Shown piece after piece: positions 15,910 through 24,852 of a stretch of DNA of 48,803 bases (the stretch's first letter is position 1; each line of letters starts with the position of its first letter). Origin of the DNA: Sphingobium scionense (lineage in GTDB: Bacteria; Pseudomonadota; Alphaproteobacteria; Sphingomonadales; Sphingomonadaceae); contig NZ_JACIEU010000032.1 in assembly GCF_014197035.1 (NCBI RefSeq), forward strand, positions 1 to 48,803. Reading direction: 5' to 3'. Both the position numbers and the translations under genes were made by a program. The notes beneath the pieces are model-generated. The model worked only from the letters and a program-made list of their open reading frames with translations, was not told the DNA's origin and searched no databases.

Positions 15910-17836
15910 GGCGCTGCTGTTTGGCGGCGGAGCCTTCGCCGCAGTCCTCCTCGCCACGGCGATCGCGCTGGTGGTCGCACTGGCGGGCCTGAAACAGCTT
16001 CGCACGGGTATCGATCTCACGGTGCTCCCGTCCTGGCTCTGGTATTACAGGGGCGATCCCGCGCTACGGAGCTGGTTACTACGAGGCTACAGCGTCGCGG
16101 GTCTGATCGGCGCCGTAGGCGGGCTGATCGTCCTGCGGCAGCGTCGGCCGCTCCATGGCGCGGCCCGCTTTGCCCGCGAGAGCGAAATTGCGGGCGAGGA
16201 TTTACGCGCTGACCGCGGAATCATCCTCGGCCGCAAAGGCGGGCGTTTCCTGACGTTCGGGGGAAGCGAGCATGTCCTTCTCGAAGCACCAACTCGGTCG
16301 GGCAAGGGCGTGGGCATTGTCATTCCCAATCTGCTCAATTGGCCGGATTCGGTCGTCGTGCTCGATGTGAAACGCGAGAATTGGCAACGCACGGCAGGAT
16401 TTCGCCAGGCAGGCGGGCAAGAGGTCTGGCTGTTCGACCCGCTCACCACCGACGGGCGGACGGCGCGCTACAATCCACTCTCTTATATAAATCGGGACGA
16501 TCAGGTCGCCGTCATTGATGAATTGCAGAAGATCGCGCTGATGCTCTTCCCCAGCCCGGACAGGGGCGATCCGTTCTGGGCGGAATCGGCGCGCACCGGC
16601 TTCATCGGCACAGGGGCCTATATCGCCGCCATGCCGCATCGGCCGTTCACGATCGGCGAAATCTATCGCCTGATGACACAAGGCGATCCAAAAACGACGC
16701 TGCCCAAGCTGGTGGAGGAAGCCGCCACGGCCGGGGTCCGGCTTTCCATGCCCTGCGTCAATGCCATTGCTGACTTCACGAGCGGATCGGACAACACATT
16801 CTCCAGCGTCCGGCAGACAATAACGTCGAAGCTCAGCCTGTGGCTCAACCCCTATGTCGATGCTGCGACCTCAATAAGCGATTTCGACATGCGCGATCTG
16901 CGTCGTCGCCGAATGTCGCTCTATCTCGGCGTGTCGCCCGACAATATGGAGCGTGTGGCGCCGGTCTATAATTTGCTGCTGCAACAGCTTGTCGACCTCA
17001 ACACCCGCACGCTGCCCGAAGAGGACAGCACGCTCAAGGTGCAGGTTCTGGCTTTGCTGGATGAGTTTGTCCAGCTCGGCCGCGCGATGACGATCGCCAA
17101 CAGCTTCTCCTTCATCGCGGGCTATGGGTTCCGTCTGCTGCCGGTGATCCAGGGACAGTCCCAATTGCGCGCGCTCTATGGCGATCAGGTCGCCCGCTCG
17201 ATCATCACGAATTGCGGCGTGGAAGTTGCCTTCACGCCCAAAGAGCTGGACGTGGCGAAGGAGCTATCGGAACGATTGGGCTTCTACAGCTTCAAGGCGA
17301 AATCCAAGAGCCTGACAATACACGGCCTCCTCGCCAATCGCAGCACAACGGAGAGCGATCAGCGTCGCGCCTTGCTGATGCCGCAGGAATTGATGCAGAT
17401 GTCGCGCAAGGACATGCTGGTGCTGCGCGCGGGTATCCCGCCGATCCGGGCGAAAAAGCTGTTCTACTATCGGATGCCCGTTTTTAAGCGCCGATTGATG
17501 CGACCACCAGAAATCGAGGCGCACCCGCTACCCGCTCACGCTCGCCCCGCTGCTCCTCGCCCCGCTCCGTCGGGTCCGCCGCTGGCGAACGCAGCGGATG
17601 AAAAAGAGAAGATCGTTGCGCCAGTCGCGGACGATGTGCCGGGCGAGACGGACACGGGCCAGATACCAGATAGGGAGATGACCGACGCGGAGATTAGCGG
17701 GAACGTCGTCATTCCCGCTGACGCGCTGGTGCTTGACGATATCGAAGTGCCCAAGAGAGGCGCCAGCGAAGGCGAGGCCAAGGCTTTTGTTGAACAGATG
17801 ATAGCACGCGCAACCGATCAGCGCGAGCCGGCCTGA
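15896..17836 (+). CDS. virD4: VirD4/TraG coupling protein
   Basis: A 646-residue type IV coupling protein that brings relaxase-bound DNA to the channel. Two N-terminal membrane helices (residues 7-32 and about 62-80) precede the ATPase domain: Walker A APTRSGKGVG near residue 131, VVLDVKRENW after it, and Walker B LALLDEFVQLG near 387. The C-terminal about 100 residues (from 550) are acidic and proline/alanine-rich. Its presence shows that the system is for conjugation, not just secretion. Confidence 0.95.
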   Translation: MPTRRALLFGGGAFAAVLLATAIALVVALAGLKQLRTGIDLTVLPSWLWYYRGDPALRSWLLRGYSVAGLIGAVGGLIVLRQRRPLHGAARFARESEIAGEDLRADRGIILGRKGGRFLTFGGSEHVLLEAPTRSGKGVGIVIPNLLNWPDSVVVLDVKRENWQRTAGFRQAGGQEVWLFDPLTTDGRTARYNPLSYINRDDQVAVIDELQKIALMLFPSPDRGDPFWAESARTGFIGTGAYIAAMPHRPFTIGEIYRLMTQGDPKTTLPKLVEEAATAGVRLSMPCVNAIADFTSGSDNTFSSVRQTITSKLSLWLNPYVDAATSISDFDMRDLRRRRMSLYLGVSPDNMERVAPVYNLLLQQLVDLNTRTLPEEDSTLKVQVLALLDEFVQLGRAMTIANSFSFIAGYGFRLLPVIQGQSQLRALYGDQVARSIITNCGVEVAFTPKELDVAKELSERLGFYSFKAKSKSLTIHGLLANRSTTESDQRRALLMPQELMQMSRKDMLVLRAGIPPIRAKKLFYYRMPVFKRRLMRPPEIEAHPLPAHARPAAPRPAPSGPPLANAADEKEKIVAPVADDVPGETDTGQIPDREMTDAEISGNVVIPADALVLDDIEVPKRGASEGEAKAFVEQMIARATDQREPA

Positions 17837-17849
17837 AGGAGAGGGCAAG

Positions 17850-19256
17850 ATGAGCGAACAGCAAAATGGCGGCCGAAACAGCATCTGGGCGGACTTGACC
17901 CGCGTATTCCGCCGCGATCCGGATAATCAGCGATCCCAGCAGGAGGAAAAGGCGGACCGCGCGGCGACGGATATCGAACTGCGCAACGGGGCCGAACGAA
18001 AGCGCGATCCTTCCTTCAACGCCGGTGATATGCCGGAGGCGGTGCAGCGCCGCTATTATACCCAACCTTCGCGCTGGACGGGCGATCCCGCCTATTTCAG
18101 CACACCGACAGCCGACAAGCCGGCCTTTCAGGACCGAGGCAACCGGCTTGTCACCGACAATGACAGCCGGGAGGTCGCCAAGGATCTCGTCACCGTCGCC
18201 GAACATCGGGGCTGGGACCGAGTTCAGGTTGCGGGCAGCGAGACTTTTCGCCGCGCGGTGTGGTTCGAGGCGGCGGAGCGCGGGATCGCCGTGCGAGGCT
18301 ATAAGCCGACAGACCGGGATTTACAGGAGCTGGACCGCATAAGGAACGACAAGGCGCGTAATAGCATCGCGCCGGTCCCTCAGCGGCATCAAGCACGGGA
18401 AGCACCTGCTGAGCCAACGCAGGGTGCAGATTCCGCACCAGACCGGGAAGCACGGCCCCGTGATAGGGCGCAGCCCCAGGACCTGCCCGCTTCATCGCCG
18501 ACGCGATCCCTCCCGACGCCGGTTGACGGCTATAGGCGCCCAACGGCCGAAGCGCTCGATCGGGCGATCAGCGTGACCATGCTTCGGGCAGGATTGGACC
18601 CAACCGAAGCGCGGGCGGCGAACAGGGCCTATGCCTCTGCCGACTGGGCATGGACGTATGCGGATGACAGCAACAGCCGGACGCGCGGTGCCCAAAGCGT
18701 CGATAGAGCAATGACCGCGATGGACAGCTTTGCCGGCAAATCCCGTGCTCATGCGGAGATTGCCTCGGCGATCGCCGACAATCACTATTATGACATGGCC
18801 CTTGTCGGCCGTTGGTATGTCGAGCGCGGCGATCGCGATCCGCGCCTGGTGCGTGATCTGACCGATCAGAAGCGCCTCCATGCGCCAGATTCGGATCGCA
18901 AGCCCGGAACGTCGCCCTGGAACAGCGAGGAGCGAGAGAGGGCCAACGGGGTTGCTGACCGCACGCGCCGCAATGAGCGCGCCGCCCAAAGCCAGCTTCG
19001 CGCAATGGACATTGTAGTCCGACGCGCGCTCGAAGCTTCACCGGAAACTGCGGATCGCGTCATGCGGATCGCGCGGGAACAGATTGCCGATCAGCTTGGG
19101 GAGGGGCGGGATATCAAACCTGCCCGCGTCCGAGGCGGCCCAGAGCGCGAGGCCGAACAACCGGCTGCACGGCGCACGGCGGCGTCCCGGCAACGATCGC
19201 CGGCGCCGGCACCTCAACGCGAACATCGCCCGCCAGAGCGGCAACGCAATCGCTAG
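17850..19256 (+). CDS. LPD7-domain protein of the transfer region
   Basis: A 468-residue, strongly hydrophilic protein. Residues about 85-165 match the LPD7 domain (large polyvalent protein-associated domain 7): QDRGNRLVTDNDSREVAKDL, then VAEHRGWDRVQVAGSETFRR and RGIAVRGYKPTDRDLQEL. LPD7 is usually attached to relaxases and other large mobile-element proteins, so a role at the transfer origin is likely but unproven. The rest is low-complexity and charged; the last 30 residues are basic and proline-rich. AGGAGAGGG precedes the ATG, 13 bases after virD4. The C-terminal segment around residue 405 resembles the next protein. Confidence 0.8.
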   Translation: MSEQQNGGRNSIWADLTRVFRRDPDNQRSQQEEKADRAATDIELRNGAERKRDPSFNAGDMPEAVQRRYYTQPSRWTGDPAYFSTPTADKPAFQDRGNRLVTDNDSREVAKDLVTVAEHRGWDRVQVAGSETFRRAVWFEAAERGIAVRGYKPTDRDLQELDRIRNDKARNSIAPVPQRHQAREAPAEPTQGADSAPDREARPRDRAQPQDLPASSPTRSLPTPVDGYRRPTAEALDRAISVTMLRAGLDPTEARAANRAYASADWAWTYADDSNSRTRGAQSVDRAMTAMDSFAGKSRAHAEIASAIADNHYYDMALVGRWYVERGDRDPRLVRDLTDQKRLHAPDSDRKPGTSPWNSEERERANGVADRTRRNERAAQSQLRAMDIVVRRALEASPETADRVMRIAREQIADQLGEGRDIKPARVRGGPEREAEQPAARRTAASRQRSPAPAPQREHRPPERQRNR

Positions 19257-19282
19257 ACCGTGACGCCAGCAGGAGAATCACC

Positions 19283-19636
19283 ATGGCGCGAAAAAAACGG
19301 CCGGAGCCGGGCGGCGAAGCCAATAAACGGGCCGCTGATAGCAATTTCCGCTTCATGGAGGCGTTGTTGAACAACGCGCTTCACGACAAGCCTGAACTCA
19401 GGGGTGAGATAATCCGTAACGCGCGCGAGCGCATCGCCGGCGCGCTGGCCGAAGGGAAGTCCTTTGAGCCTGTTCGGCTCCGGACTGGATCGGAGTCCAC
19501 CATGCACCGGCGCGGCGGCAGGGAAAACTCATCCGGTAGTGATTCCCTCTTCGTCAGCAAGGTGCTGAGCAAGGTTGTCGATGACAAGCGGTCTTTTCCA
19601 CCGGCAGAATATCGCCGCATCGACAAGAGCCGATAG
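19283..19636 (+). CDS. Small hypothetical protein, last gene of the transfer operon
   Basis: A 117-residue basic protein with AGGAG seven bases before the ATG. I do not know the family. Its segment IIRNARERIAGALAEGKSFEPVRLR closely resembles the C-terminal part of the preceding LPD7 protein (MRIAREQIADQLGEGRDIKPARVR, both shown here only as short blocks), so the two share a duplicated helical motif. It may work with that protein. Confidence 0.7.
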   Translation: MARKKRPEPGGEANKRAADSNFRFMEALLNNALHDKPELRGEIIRNARERIAGALAEGKSFEPVRLRTGSESTMHRRGGRENSSGSDSLFVSKVLSKVVDDKRSFPPAEYRRIDKSR

Positions 19637-19664
19637 CCTGATCTTGCTGGCCGCGCCGGATCGA

Positions 19665-20288
19665 TCACGAAAGACCGATCATGACGTGGTTCTGGAACGC
19701 AGGCCGTTGCGCGAGACGCTCATACCATCCCCGCACCTGCGGCAGATCAGCCCCCCGATCGACATCGAGATTATACCAGCGATAGGCGTAGATCCCGACA
19801 GCGATGTCGGCGAGGGTGAATTGGTTCCCCGCCAGAAACGAATTTCGAGTCAGCCAGCGATCAAGGATTTGAAAGTGATCGCGGACCTGCCGCCCGGTTT
19901 CCGCCACACGGCCCATATCACGATCAACATGCGGTGTGCGGATCAGCGTGATATAAAGCGGGGTGATACTCGGATTCAACGTGCTCAATTGCCAATCCAT
20001 CCACCGCTCGCAATGGGATCTGGCCGCCGCGTCGACTGGATAGAGAGAGGTCGCAGCAACCTTATTGGCCAGATATCGCAGGATCGTGTTAGATTCCCAG
20101 ACGACCGTGCCGCTATCACGTAGGGTTGGAACGACACCATTCGGATTGAGGCGCAGATAGTCGGCAGCCCTGTTGCCTCCGAAGGGGCCGCCATAGTCCT
20201 GACGCTCATACGGGAGACCGAGTTCGGTCAACAGCCAGAGGACTTTCTGGACGTTCGATGAAGTGCGCCTGCCGAGAAGTTGGAGCAT
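19665..20288 (-). CDS. Glutathione S-transferase
   Basis: A 207-residue cytosolic GST. The N-terminal thioredoxin-like domain has RRTSSNVQKVLWLLTELGL (with the likely catalytic serine), NPNGVVPTL and the glutathione-binding ESNTILRYL. The all-helical C-terminal domain contains NSFLAGNQFTLADIAVGIY, the conserved N-capping box. Such enzymes conjugate or dehalogenate electrophiles and are common beside aromatic degradation genes. It is convergent with the transfer operon, only 28 bases from it, with no clear terminator between. Confidence 0.92.
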   Translation of the reverse strand: MLQLLGRRTSSNVQKVLWLLTELGLPYERQDYGGPFGGNRAADYLRLNPNGVVPTLRDSGTVVWESNTILRYLANKVAATSLYPVDAAARSHCERWMDWQLSTLNPSITPLYITLIRTPHVDRDMGRVAETGRQVRDHFQILDRWLTRNSFLAGNQFTLADIAVGIYAYRWYNLDVDRGADLPQVRGWYERLAQRPAFQNHVMIGLS

Positions 20289-20370
20289 ACAGAATTCGTC
20301 CGGGTTTGCGATCCGCTGGACACCGTGTTTTGCTACTTAAGGGTGGCTTCTACGCTGGGGCAATACCAGT

Positions 20371-20853
20371 TTAGCGTGGCACACTCAGGCGGGCACGCAA
20401 AATTGCCGATAGCAATGCGATCATTGCGGCGATCGCGACAATCGCGAATAAGTAGGCGACCATGGTGTCCTGATAGATAAATGAAATGATCGCATTTGCC
20501 GCTGCGGGAGGATGAAGCCGCTGGGTTGCAATCATTACGGCACTCGCGAGACCGACGGCGATCCCATATGCGAGCGGGCCAGGCGTCATCATGGCGGCGA
20601 CCAGAAGGCCACACAAAGCCGAGGAGATGTGGCCGAACAGGATCGCGCGGGGGCGGGTTGGTGGCGTCCCTGACGTCCCGATCACAGTCGCCGCGCTTGA
20701 CGCCAGAGACGTAATCACGAGTGCGGTCGAGAACGCCTGCGAAATCGCCACCAGTAGCCCCACGACAGCCCCCATGGCACTGCCGCCCCCAATCGCCGCA
20801 GCCAGCGGGGATGGGAATGATCGTTTGGATCGTTCTTGCGGCTTCCCGGCCAC
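20371..20853 (-). CDS. HPP-family integral membrane protein
   Basis: A protein of about 160 residues with four predicted membrane helices. The family name motif is present as QRLHPPAAANAIISF, and TVIGTSGTPPTRPRAILFGH precedes it. HPP proteins have been linked to nitrite transport in some organisms, but the role here is unknown. The start is uncertain: the frame continues upstream into the thiolase gene. I placed it at GTG 20853, shortly before the first helix; a start nearer 20930 would make it part of the thiolase operon by close spacing. Confidence 0.75.
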   Translation of the reverse strand: MAGKPQERSKRSFPSPLAAAIGGGSAMGAVVGLLVAISQAFSTALVITSLASSAATVIGTSGTPPTRPRAILFGHISSALCGLLVAAMMTPGPLAYGIAVGLASAVMIATQRLHPPAAANAIISFIYQDTMVAYLFAIVAIAAMIALLSAILRARLSVPR

Positions 20854-20932
20854 GAGCGCCCCGTTCGGCGCTGAGCTTCCCTCGACGTCGGAGACTTGCG
20901 TTGACTCGTCGCGCAAAGCCGACGTGTCGTGC

Positions 20933-22138
20933 TCATACGCGTTCAAGGAGCGCACCGACGCCTTGCCCCACACCGACGCACATGAACACCAGCGCATAGC
21001 GGCCACCAGTGCGATGCAACTCCTCCGCCGCCGTCATGGCGATGCGAGCGCCCGACATGCCGAGCGGATGGCCCAGCGCGATCGCGCCACCATTGCGATT
21101 TACGCGGTCATCGTCGGCTCGAAGACCGAGGTCGTGCAGCACCGCTATCGCCTGGCTGGCGAATGCCTCATTCAGCTCGATCACGTCGAGCTGGTCGATG
21201 CCGATGCCGCCCAGCGCAAGCAGCTTGCGCGCAGCCGGCACCGGACCGACGCCCATCACGCGCGGCTCAACGCCCGCCGCTGCCATCGCAACGATGCGCG
21301 CGCGGGGATTGAGGCCGTTCGCTTTGGCGGCCGCTTCGGAGGCGATCAGCATTGCTGCGGCGCCGTCGTTAACGCCCGAAGCGTTGCCCGCTGTCACCGT
21401 TCCGTCAGGGCGAACCACTGGCTTGAGCTTCGCCAGCGCCTCCAGCGTCGTGCTCGGACGCGGATGCTCATCCCTTGAAAAGACGATCGCGTCGCCCTTC
21501 TTCTGTGGAATGGAGACGGGCACGATCTCAGCGGCGAGGCGACCGTTGGCCTGGGCGGCCGCCGTTTTCTGCTGGCTGCGAAGCGCGAAGGCATCCTGAT
21601 CCTCGCGACTGACACTCCATTCCCGCGCTACATTCTCGCCCGTCTCCGGCATCGCATCGACGCCGTAGAGGGCTTTCATCGCCGGATTGACGAAGCGCCA
21701 GCCGATCGTCGTGTCCTCGATCCTCTGTCCGCGGGAGAAGGCGGTGTCCGCCTTGCCCATGACATAGGGCGCGCGGCTCATACTCTCGACGCCACCGGCG
21801 ATCACAAGCTGGGCATCCCCCGAACGGATCGCGCGCGCGGCCAGCCCCACGGCATCCAGCCCGGAACCGCATAGGCGGTTTACCGTCGAACCGGGAATTT
21901 CCTTGGGCAGGCCGGCGAGCAGCGTGGCCATGCGCGCGACATTGCGATTATCTTCGCCCGCCTGGTTGGCGCAGCCGAGAATAACATCGTCCACCACCTG
22001 CCAGTCCACACGGGGATTGCGCTCCGCCAACGCCCTGATCGGGGTAGCGGCGAGATCATCGGCGCGGACGGCGGCGAGCGTGCCGCCGAAGCGGCCGATC
22101 GGCGTGCGAACTGCGTCGCAGAGAAAAGCGTCGGTCAT
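20933..22138 (-). CDS. pcaF: 3-oxoadipyl-CoA thiolase
   Basis: A 401-residue thiolase that splits 3-oxoadipyl-CoA into succinyl-CoA and acetyl-CoA, the last step of the 3-oxoadipate pathway. The acyl-accepting cysteine is in NRLCGSG (Cys90), the histidine in GGAIALGHPLG, and the second cysteine in FMCVGVGQG. The PcaF-specific block YGVDAMPETGENVA is present, separating it from general acetoacetyl-CoA thiolases. The start at 22138 overlaps the CoA-transferase B stop (TGATG). Location next to the transferase genes supports the call. Confidence 0.93.
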   Translation of the reverse strand: MTDAFLCDAVRTPIGRFGGTLAAVRADDLAATPIRALAERNPRVDWQVVDDVILGCANQAGEDNRNVARMATLLAGLPKEIPGSTVNRLCGSGLDAVGLAARAIRSGDAQLVIAGGVESMSRAPYVMGKADTAFSRGQRIEDTTIGWRFVNPAMKALYGVDAMPETGENVAREWSVSREDQDAFALRSQQKTAAAQANGRLAAEIVPVSIPQKKGDAIVFSRDEHPRPSTTLEALAKLKPVVRPDGTVTAGNASGVNDGAAAMLIASEAAAKANGLNPRARIVAMAAAGVEPRVMGVGPVPAARKLLALGGIGIDQLDVIELNEAFASQAIAVLHDLGLRADDDRVNRNGGAIALGHPLGMSGARIAMTAAEELHRTGGRYALVFMCVGVGQGVGALLERV

Positions 22139-22797
22139 CACGCGGCCTCGTTCTCGAAGGCTCTCGTATCGATCGCGGCGCTGGTCCTAGCCTTCACATC
22201 GGCCACGCTGACGCCGGGCGCCAGCTCAGCAAGGGTGAGGCCGCCGGCCTTTTTGTCGCAGGCGATCACGGCGAGATCGGTGATAATCAAGTCGACCACC
22301 TGCCTGCCGGTGAGCGGGAGCGAGCAGCGTTCCAAAATCTTCGGCGCGCCCGTCTTGCTGGTGTGATCCATGACCACCACGACGCGCTTGACGCCGGCAA
22401 CGAGGTCCATCGCGCCGCCCATGCCCTTCACCATCTTGCCGGGGATGGTCCAGTTGGCGAGATCGCCGTTGGCGGCCACCTCCATTGCGCCGAGCACGGC
22501 CATATCGATGTGGCCGCCCCGGATCATGGCGAAGCTGTCGGCCGAGGAAAAGAAACTCGATGTCGGAAGCGTGGTAATGGTCTGCTTGCCGGCATTGATG
22601 AGATCCGGGTCAGCCTCGCCCTCGTAGGGGAACGGCCCCATGCCGAGCATTCCGTTCTCCGATTGCAGCGTAACGTCGAGTCCTTCGGGAATGTAGTTCG
22701 CCACGAGCGTCGGGATGCCGATGCCGAGATTGACGTAGATGCCGTCGTGAAGCTCCCTGGCGGCGCGTGCCGCCATTTCGTCGCGAGACCAAGCCAT
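22138..22797 (-). CDS. pcaJ: 3-oxoadipate CoA-transferase subunit B
   Basis: A 219-residue beta subunit that with subunit A moves CoA from succinyl-CoA to 3-oxoadipate. The active-site glutamate is in LQSENGMLGMGPFP. Other family blocks are IYVNLGIGIPTLVANYIPEG and GGAMDLVAGVKRVVVVMDH. It starts at the TAATG junction with subunit A, so both are translated together. Confidence 0.93.
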   Translation of the reverse strand: MAWSRDEMAARAARELHDGIYVNLGIGIPTLVANYIPEGLDVTLQSENGMLGMGPFPYEGEADPDLINAGKQTITTLPTSSFFSSADSFAMIRGGHIDMAVLGAMEVAANGDLANWTIPGKMVKGMGGAMDLVAGVKRVVVVMDHTSKTGAPKILERCSLPLTGRQVVDLIITDLAVIACDKKAGGLTLAELAPGVSVADVKARTSAAIDTRAFENEAA

Positions 22798-23507
22798 TAT
22801 GCTGCCTCCCTTGCGCGTGTGGTGAGCTTCTCGATCCGTTTCTCGTTCACTGTGCTTTTGACGATCCGATCGACATAGATGCCCGGCGTGTGGATGCAGT
22901 CGGGGTCAAGGGCACCCGCTTCCACGATCTCCTCCACCTCGGCGACTGTCACCTTGCCGGCGGTCGCCATATTGGGATTGAAGTTGCGCGCAGTCTTGCG
23001 GAACATCAGATTGCCCGCCGGATCAGCCTTCCACGCCTTGACGATGGCGAGGTCGGCGCACAGCCATGTTTCGCGGACATATTCCTCGCCTTCGAAAATC
23101 TCGATAGGCTTGCCCTCGGCAACGACCGTGCCGACGCCCGTTTTGGTAAAAAAGGCCGGGATGCCCGCACCGCCCGCGCGGATGCGCTCGGCCAGCGTGC
23201 CTTGCGGGTTCAGCTCCAGTTCCAGTTCGCCCGACAGATATTGCTGCTCGAACAGCTTGTTCTCGCCGACATAGGAGGAAATCATCTTCCTGATCTGACG
23301 GCTTTCCAGCAGCATCCACAGGCCGAAGCCATCGGCACCGGCATTGTTGGAAATGATGGTCAGGCCCTTGACGCCCGCCTTGCGGATTTCGGGGATCAGG
23401 CTTTCCGGATTGCCCGAAAGTCCGAAACCGCCGGACATGATTGTCATTCCATCGAACAGGAGATCGCGGAGCGCGTCGACAGGGGTTGCGAAGATCTTGC
23501 TGGCCAC
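22797..23507 (-). CDS. pcaI: 3-oxoadipate CoA-transferase subunit A
   Basis: A 236-residue alpha subunit of the CoA-transferase. Family features are DGMTIMSGGFGLSGNPESLI, ISNNAGADGFGLW and SSYVGENKLFEQQYLSG. Residues NPQGTLAERIRAGGAGIPAF follow, as in PcaI/CatI and in succinyl-CoA:acetoacetate transferases. The neighbouring thiolase and cycloisomerase favour the 3-oxoadipate role. It begins nine bases after the cycloisomerase stop. Confidence 0.92.
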   Translation of the reverse strand: MASKIFATPVDALRDLLFDGMTIMSGGFGLSGNPESLIPEIRKAGVKGLTIISNNAGADGFGLWMLLESRQIRKMISSYVGENKLFEQQYLSGELELELNPQGTLAERIRAGGAGIPAFFTKTGVGTVVAEGKPIEIFEGEEYVRETWLCADLAIVKAWKADPAGNLMFRKTARNFNPNMATAGKVTVAEVEEIVEAGALDPDCIHTPGIYVDRIVKSTVNEKRIEKLTTRAREAA

Positions 23508-23516
23508 GGCGAACCC

Positions 23517-24710
23517 TCACTCCCCCGCGACTGCGAGTTTGGTGCCGCCGCCGCCCTGGCCCGTGCTGGCGGTAACAGTGGTATGCGCGCGATCCCGGCG
23601 ATAGGATTTCAGCTTATCCTCGTCGATCCGCGCGCCAATGCCATTACCCTTCGGGAGTTGCAGCGCACCATCCATATAGCGGACGGGTTCCTCCGTGATG
23701 TCGTCGGCGACAAGCATCGGTCCGACCAGCTCGCCGCCGAGCGGGAGATGCGGCAGCGTGGCGCAGAACTGCATATTGCCGGACGTGCCGAGCGAGGATT
23801 CGAGGAAGGTGCCCATATAGAGCGCGGCCCCGGCCGCGAGCGCGACATCCGCGACCGCGCGCGACGGCACCATGCCACCCGATTTCATGATCTTGAGCGA
23901 GATGAGCGCGCCGGCGCCCTTCTTCGCCGCCTCCAGCATGTCGTGGGGAGTGCGGATGCTCTCGTCGAGCATGATCGGCATCGCGGCGCGCGCCTGGAGA
24001 CGGACGGGGCCATCGAGATCCTCGCGTGGCAGTGGCTGCTCGATCATCTCGACACCGACCTCGGCAAGACGCGGGATCGCCCATAAGGCGTCGACCTCCG
24101 TCCAGCGCTCGTTCGGATCGACACGGATTCCGGCCCGGTCACGGAGCGCCAGCGTGACTTCGCACGCGCGAGCGACATCCTGCTTCAACTCGACGGCGCC
24201 CATTTTCAGCTTGAATGCCGACGCTTCGCCGGCCTCCAGTTTGGCAAGCGCCTCGTCGATCTCCTGCCGCGGATCGCCAGTTGCAAGCGGCCACGCGACA
24301 TTGAGGCTGTCGCGCACCTTGCCTCCGAGAAGCGCATGGACCGGCTGCTCCAGCGTGTGACCGATCAGATCCCACAGCGCCATTTCGAGGCCCGCCTTGG
24401 CGAAGCTGTTGCCGAAGGCCGCCTCGTCCATGCGCGCGCGCAGGACGGCCATATCGGTCGCGCGTTGCCCGATCAGGACCGGCGCCAGATAGATGTCCGC
24501 GATCGATTTGATCGTTTCGACCGACTCGCCGCCCCACCATGGGCCGCTTGGGATGGAGGCTTCGCCGACACCCATAATGCCGTCGGTCGACCGGATGCGG
24601 ATGACGACCAGGCTCTGGCGCTGGGCCGCAAGTGCCGAGAAGCGTTGCAATCGCCTCAGCGGCAAATCGACGATGATCGATTCGATATCGCGGATGATGA
24701 TATCGGGCAC
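23517..24710 (-). CDS. Muconate cycloisomerase (enolase superfamily)
   Basis: A 397-residue muconate-lactonizing-type enzyme that would turn cis,cis-muconate into muconolactone. Enolase-superfamily residues are present: KxK in AFKLKMG, metal ligands in VDPNER, IEQPLP and MLDES, the second lysine in ISLKIMKSGG, and the final acid in GTFLESSLGTSG. WGGESVETI near residue 60 is typical of cycloisomerases. I prefer GTG 24710 because GTGGGAG lies about nine bases upstream; ATG 24746 would add twelve residues. It heads the lower-pathway genes and is about 140 bases from the TonB receptor. It is one of two paralogous cycloisomerases here. Confidence 0.85.
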   Translation of the reverse strand: MPDIIIRDIESIIVDLPLRRLQRFSALAAQRQSLVVIRIRSTDGIMGVGEASIPSGPWWGGESVETIKSIADIYLAPVLIGQRATDMAVLRARMDEAAFGNSFAKAGLEMALWDLIGHTLEQPVHALLGGKVRDSLNVAWPLATGDPRQEIDEALAKLEAGEASAFKLKMGAVELKQDVARACEVTLALRDRAGIRVDPNERWTEVDALWAIPRLAEVGVEMIEQPLPREDLDGPVRLQARAAMPIMLDESIRTPHDMLEAAKKGAGALISLKIMKSGGMVPSRAVADVALAAGAALYMGTFLESSLGTSGNMQFCATLPHLPLGGELVGPMLVADDITEEPVRYMDGALQLPKGNGIGARIDEDKLKSYRRDRAHTTVTASTGQGGGGTKLAVAGE

Positions 24711-24795
24711 AGTATATTTCTCCCACGGGCCGCGAGACCCGCTCATTACACATAGGTTGCTTTGATGCGGCTATCGTGTCGACGGCCCGACGGAT

Positions 24796-24846
24796 GCGCG
24801 GCGGTGCATTTCTCGGTCTGGAGGCAATGAAAAACGCACCGCGCGC
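24796..24846 (-). terminator. Possible hairpin terminator after the TonB receptor
   Basis: Arms containing GGTGC (24803-24807) and GCACC (24836-24840), flanked by GCGCG and CGCG, can pair around a loop of about 28 bases. It lies just after the receptor gene on its own strand. There is only a short T-run inside the loop, so termination is uncertain and it might be a processing hairpin. Confidence 0.35.
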
Positions 24847-24852
24847 TTTACG

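Noticed and set aside
14881..16020. A 379-codon open frame on the minus strand
   Set aside because: It is antisense to virB11; both the position and the lack of motifs argue against a gene.
22767..24086. A 439-codon open frame on the plus strand
   Set aside because: It is antisense to the CoA-transferase A and muconate cycloisomerase genes, which are clear family members.
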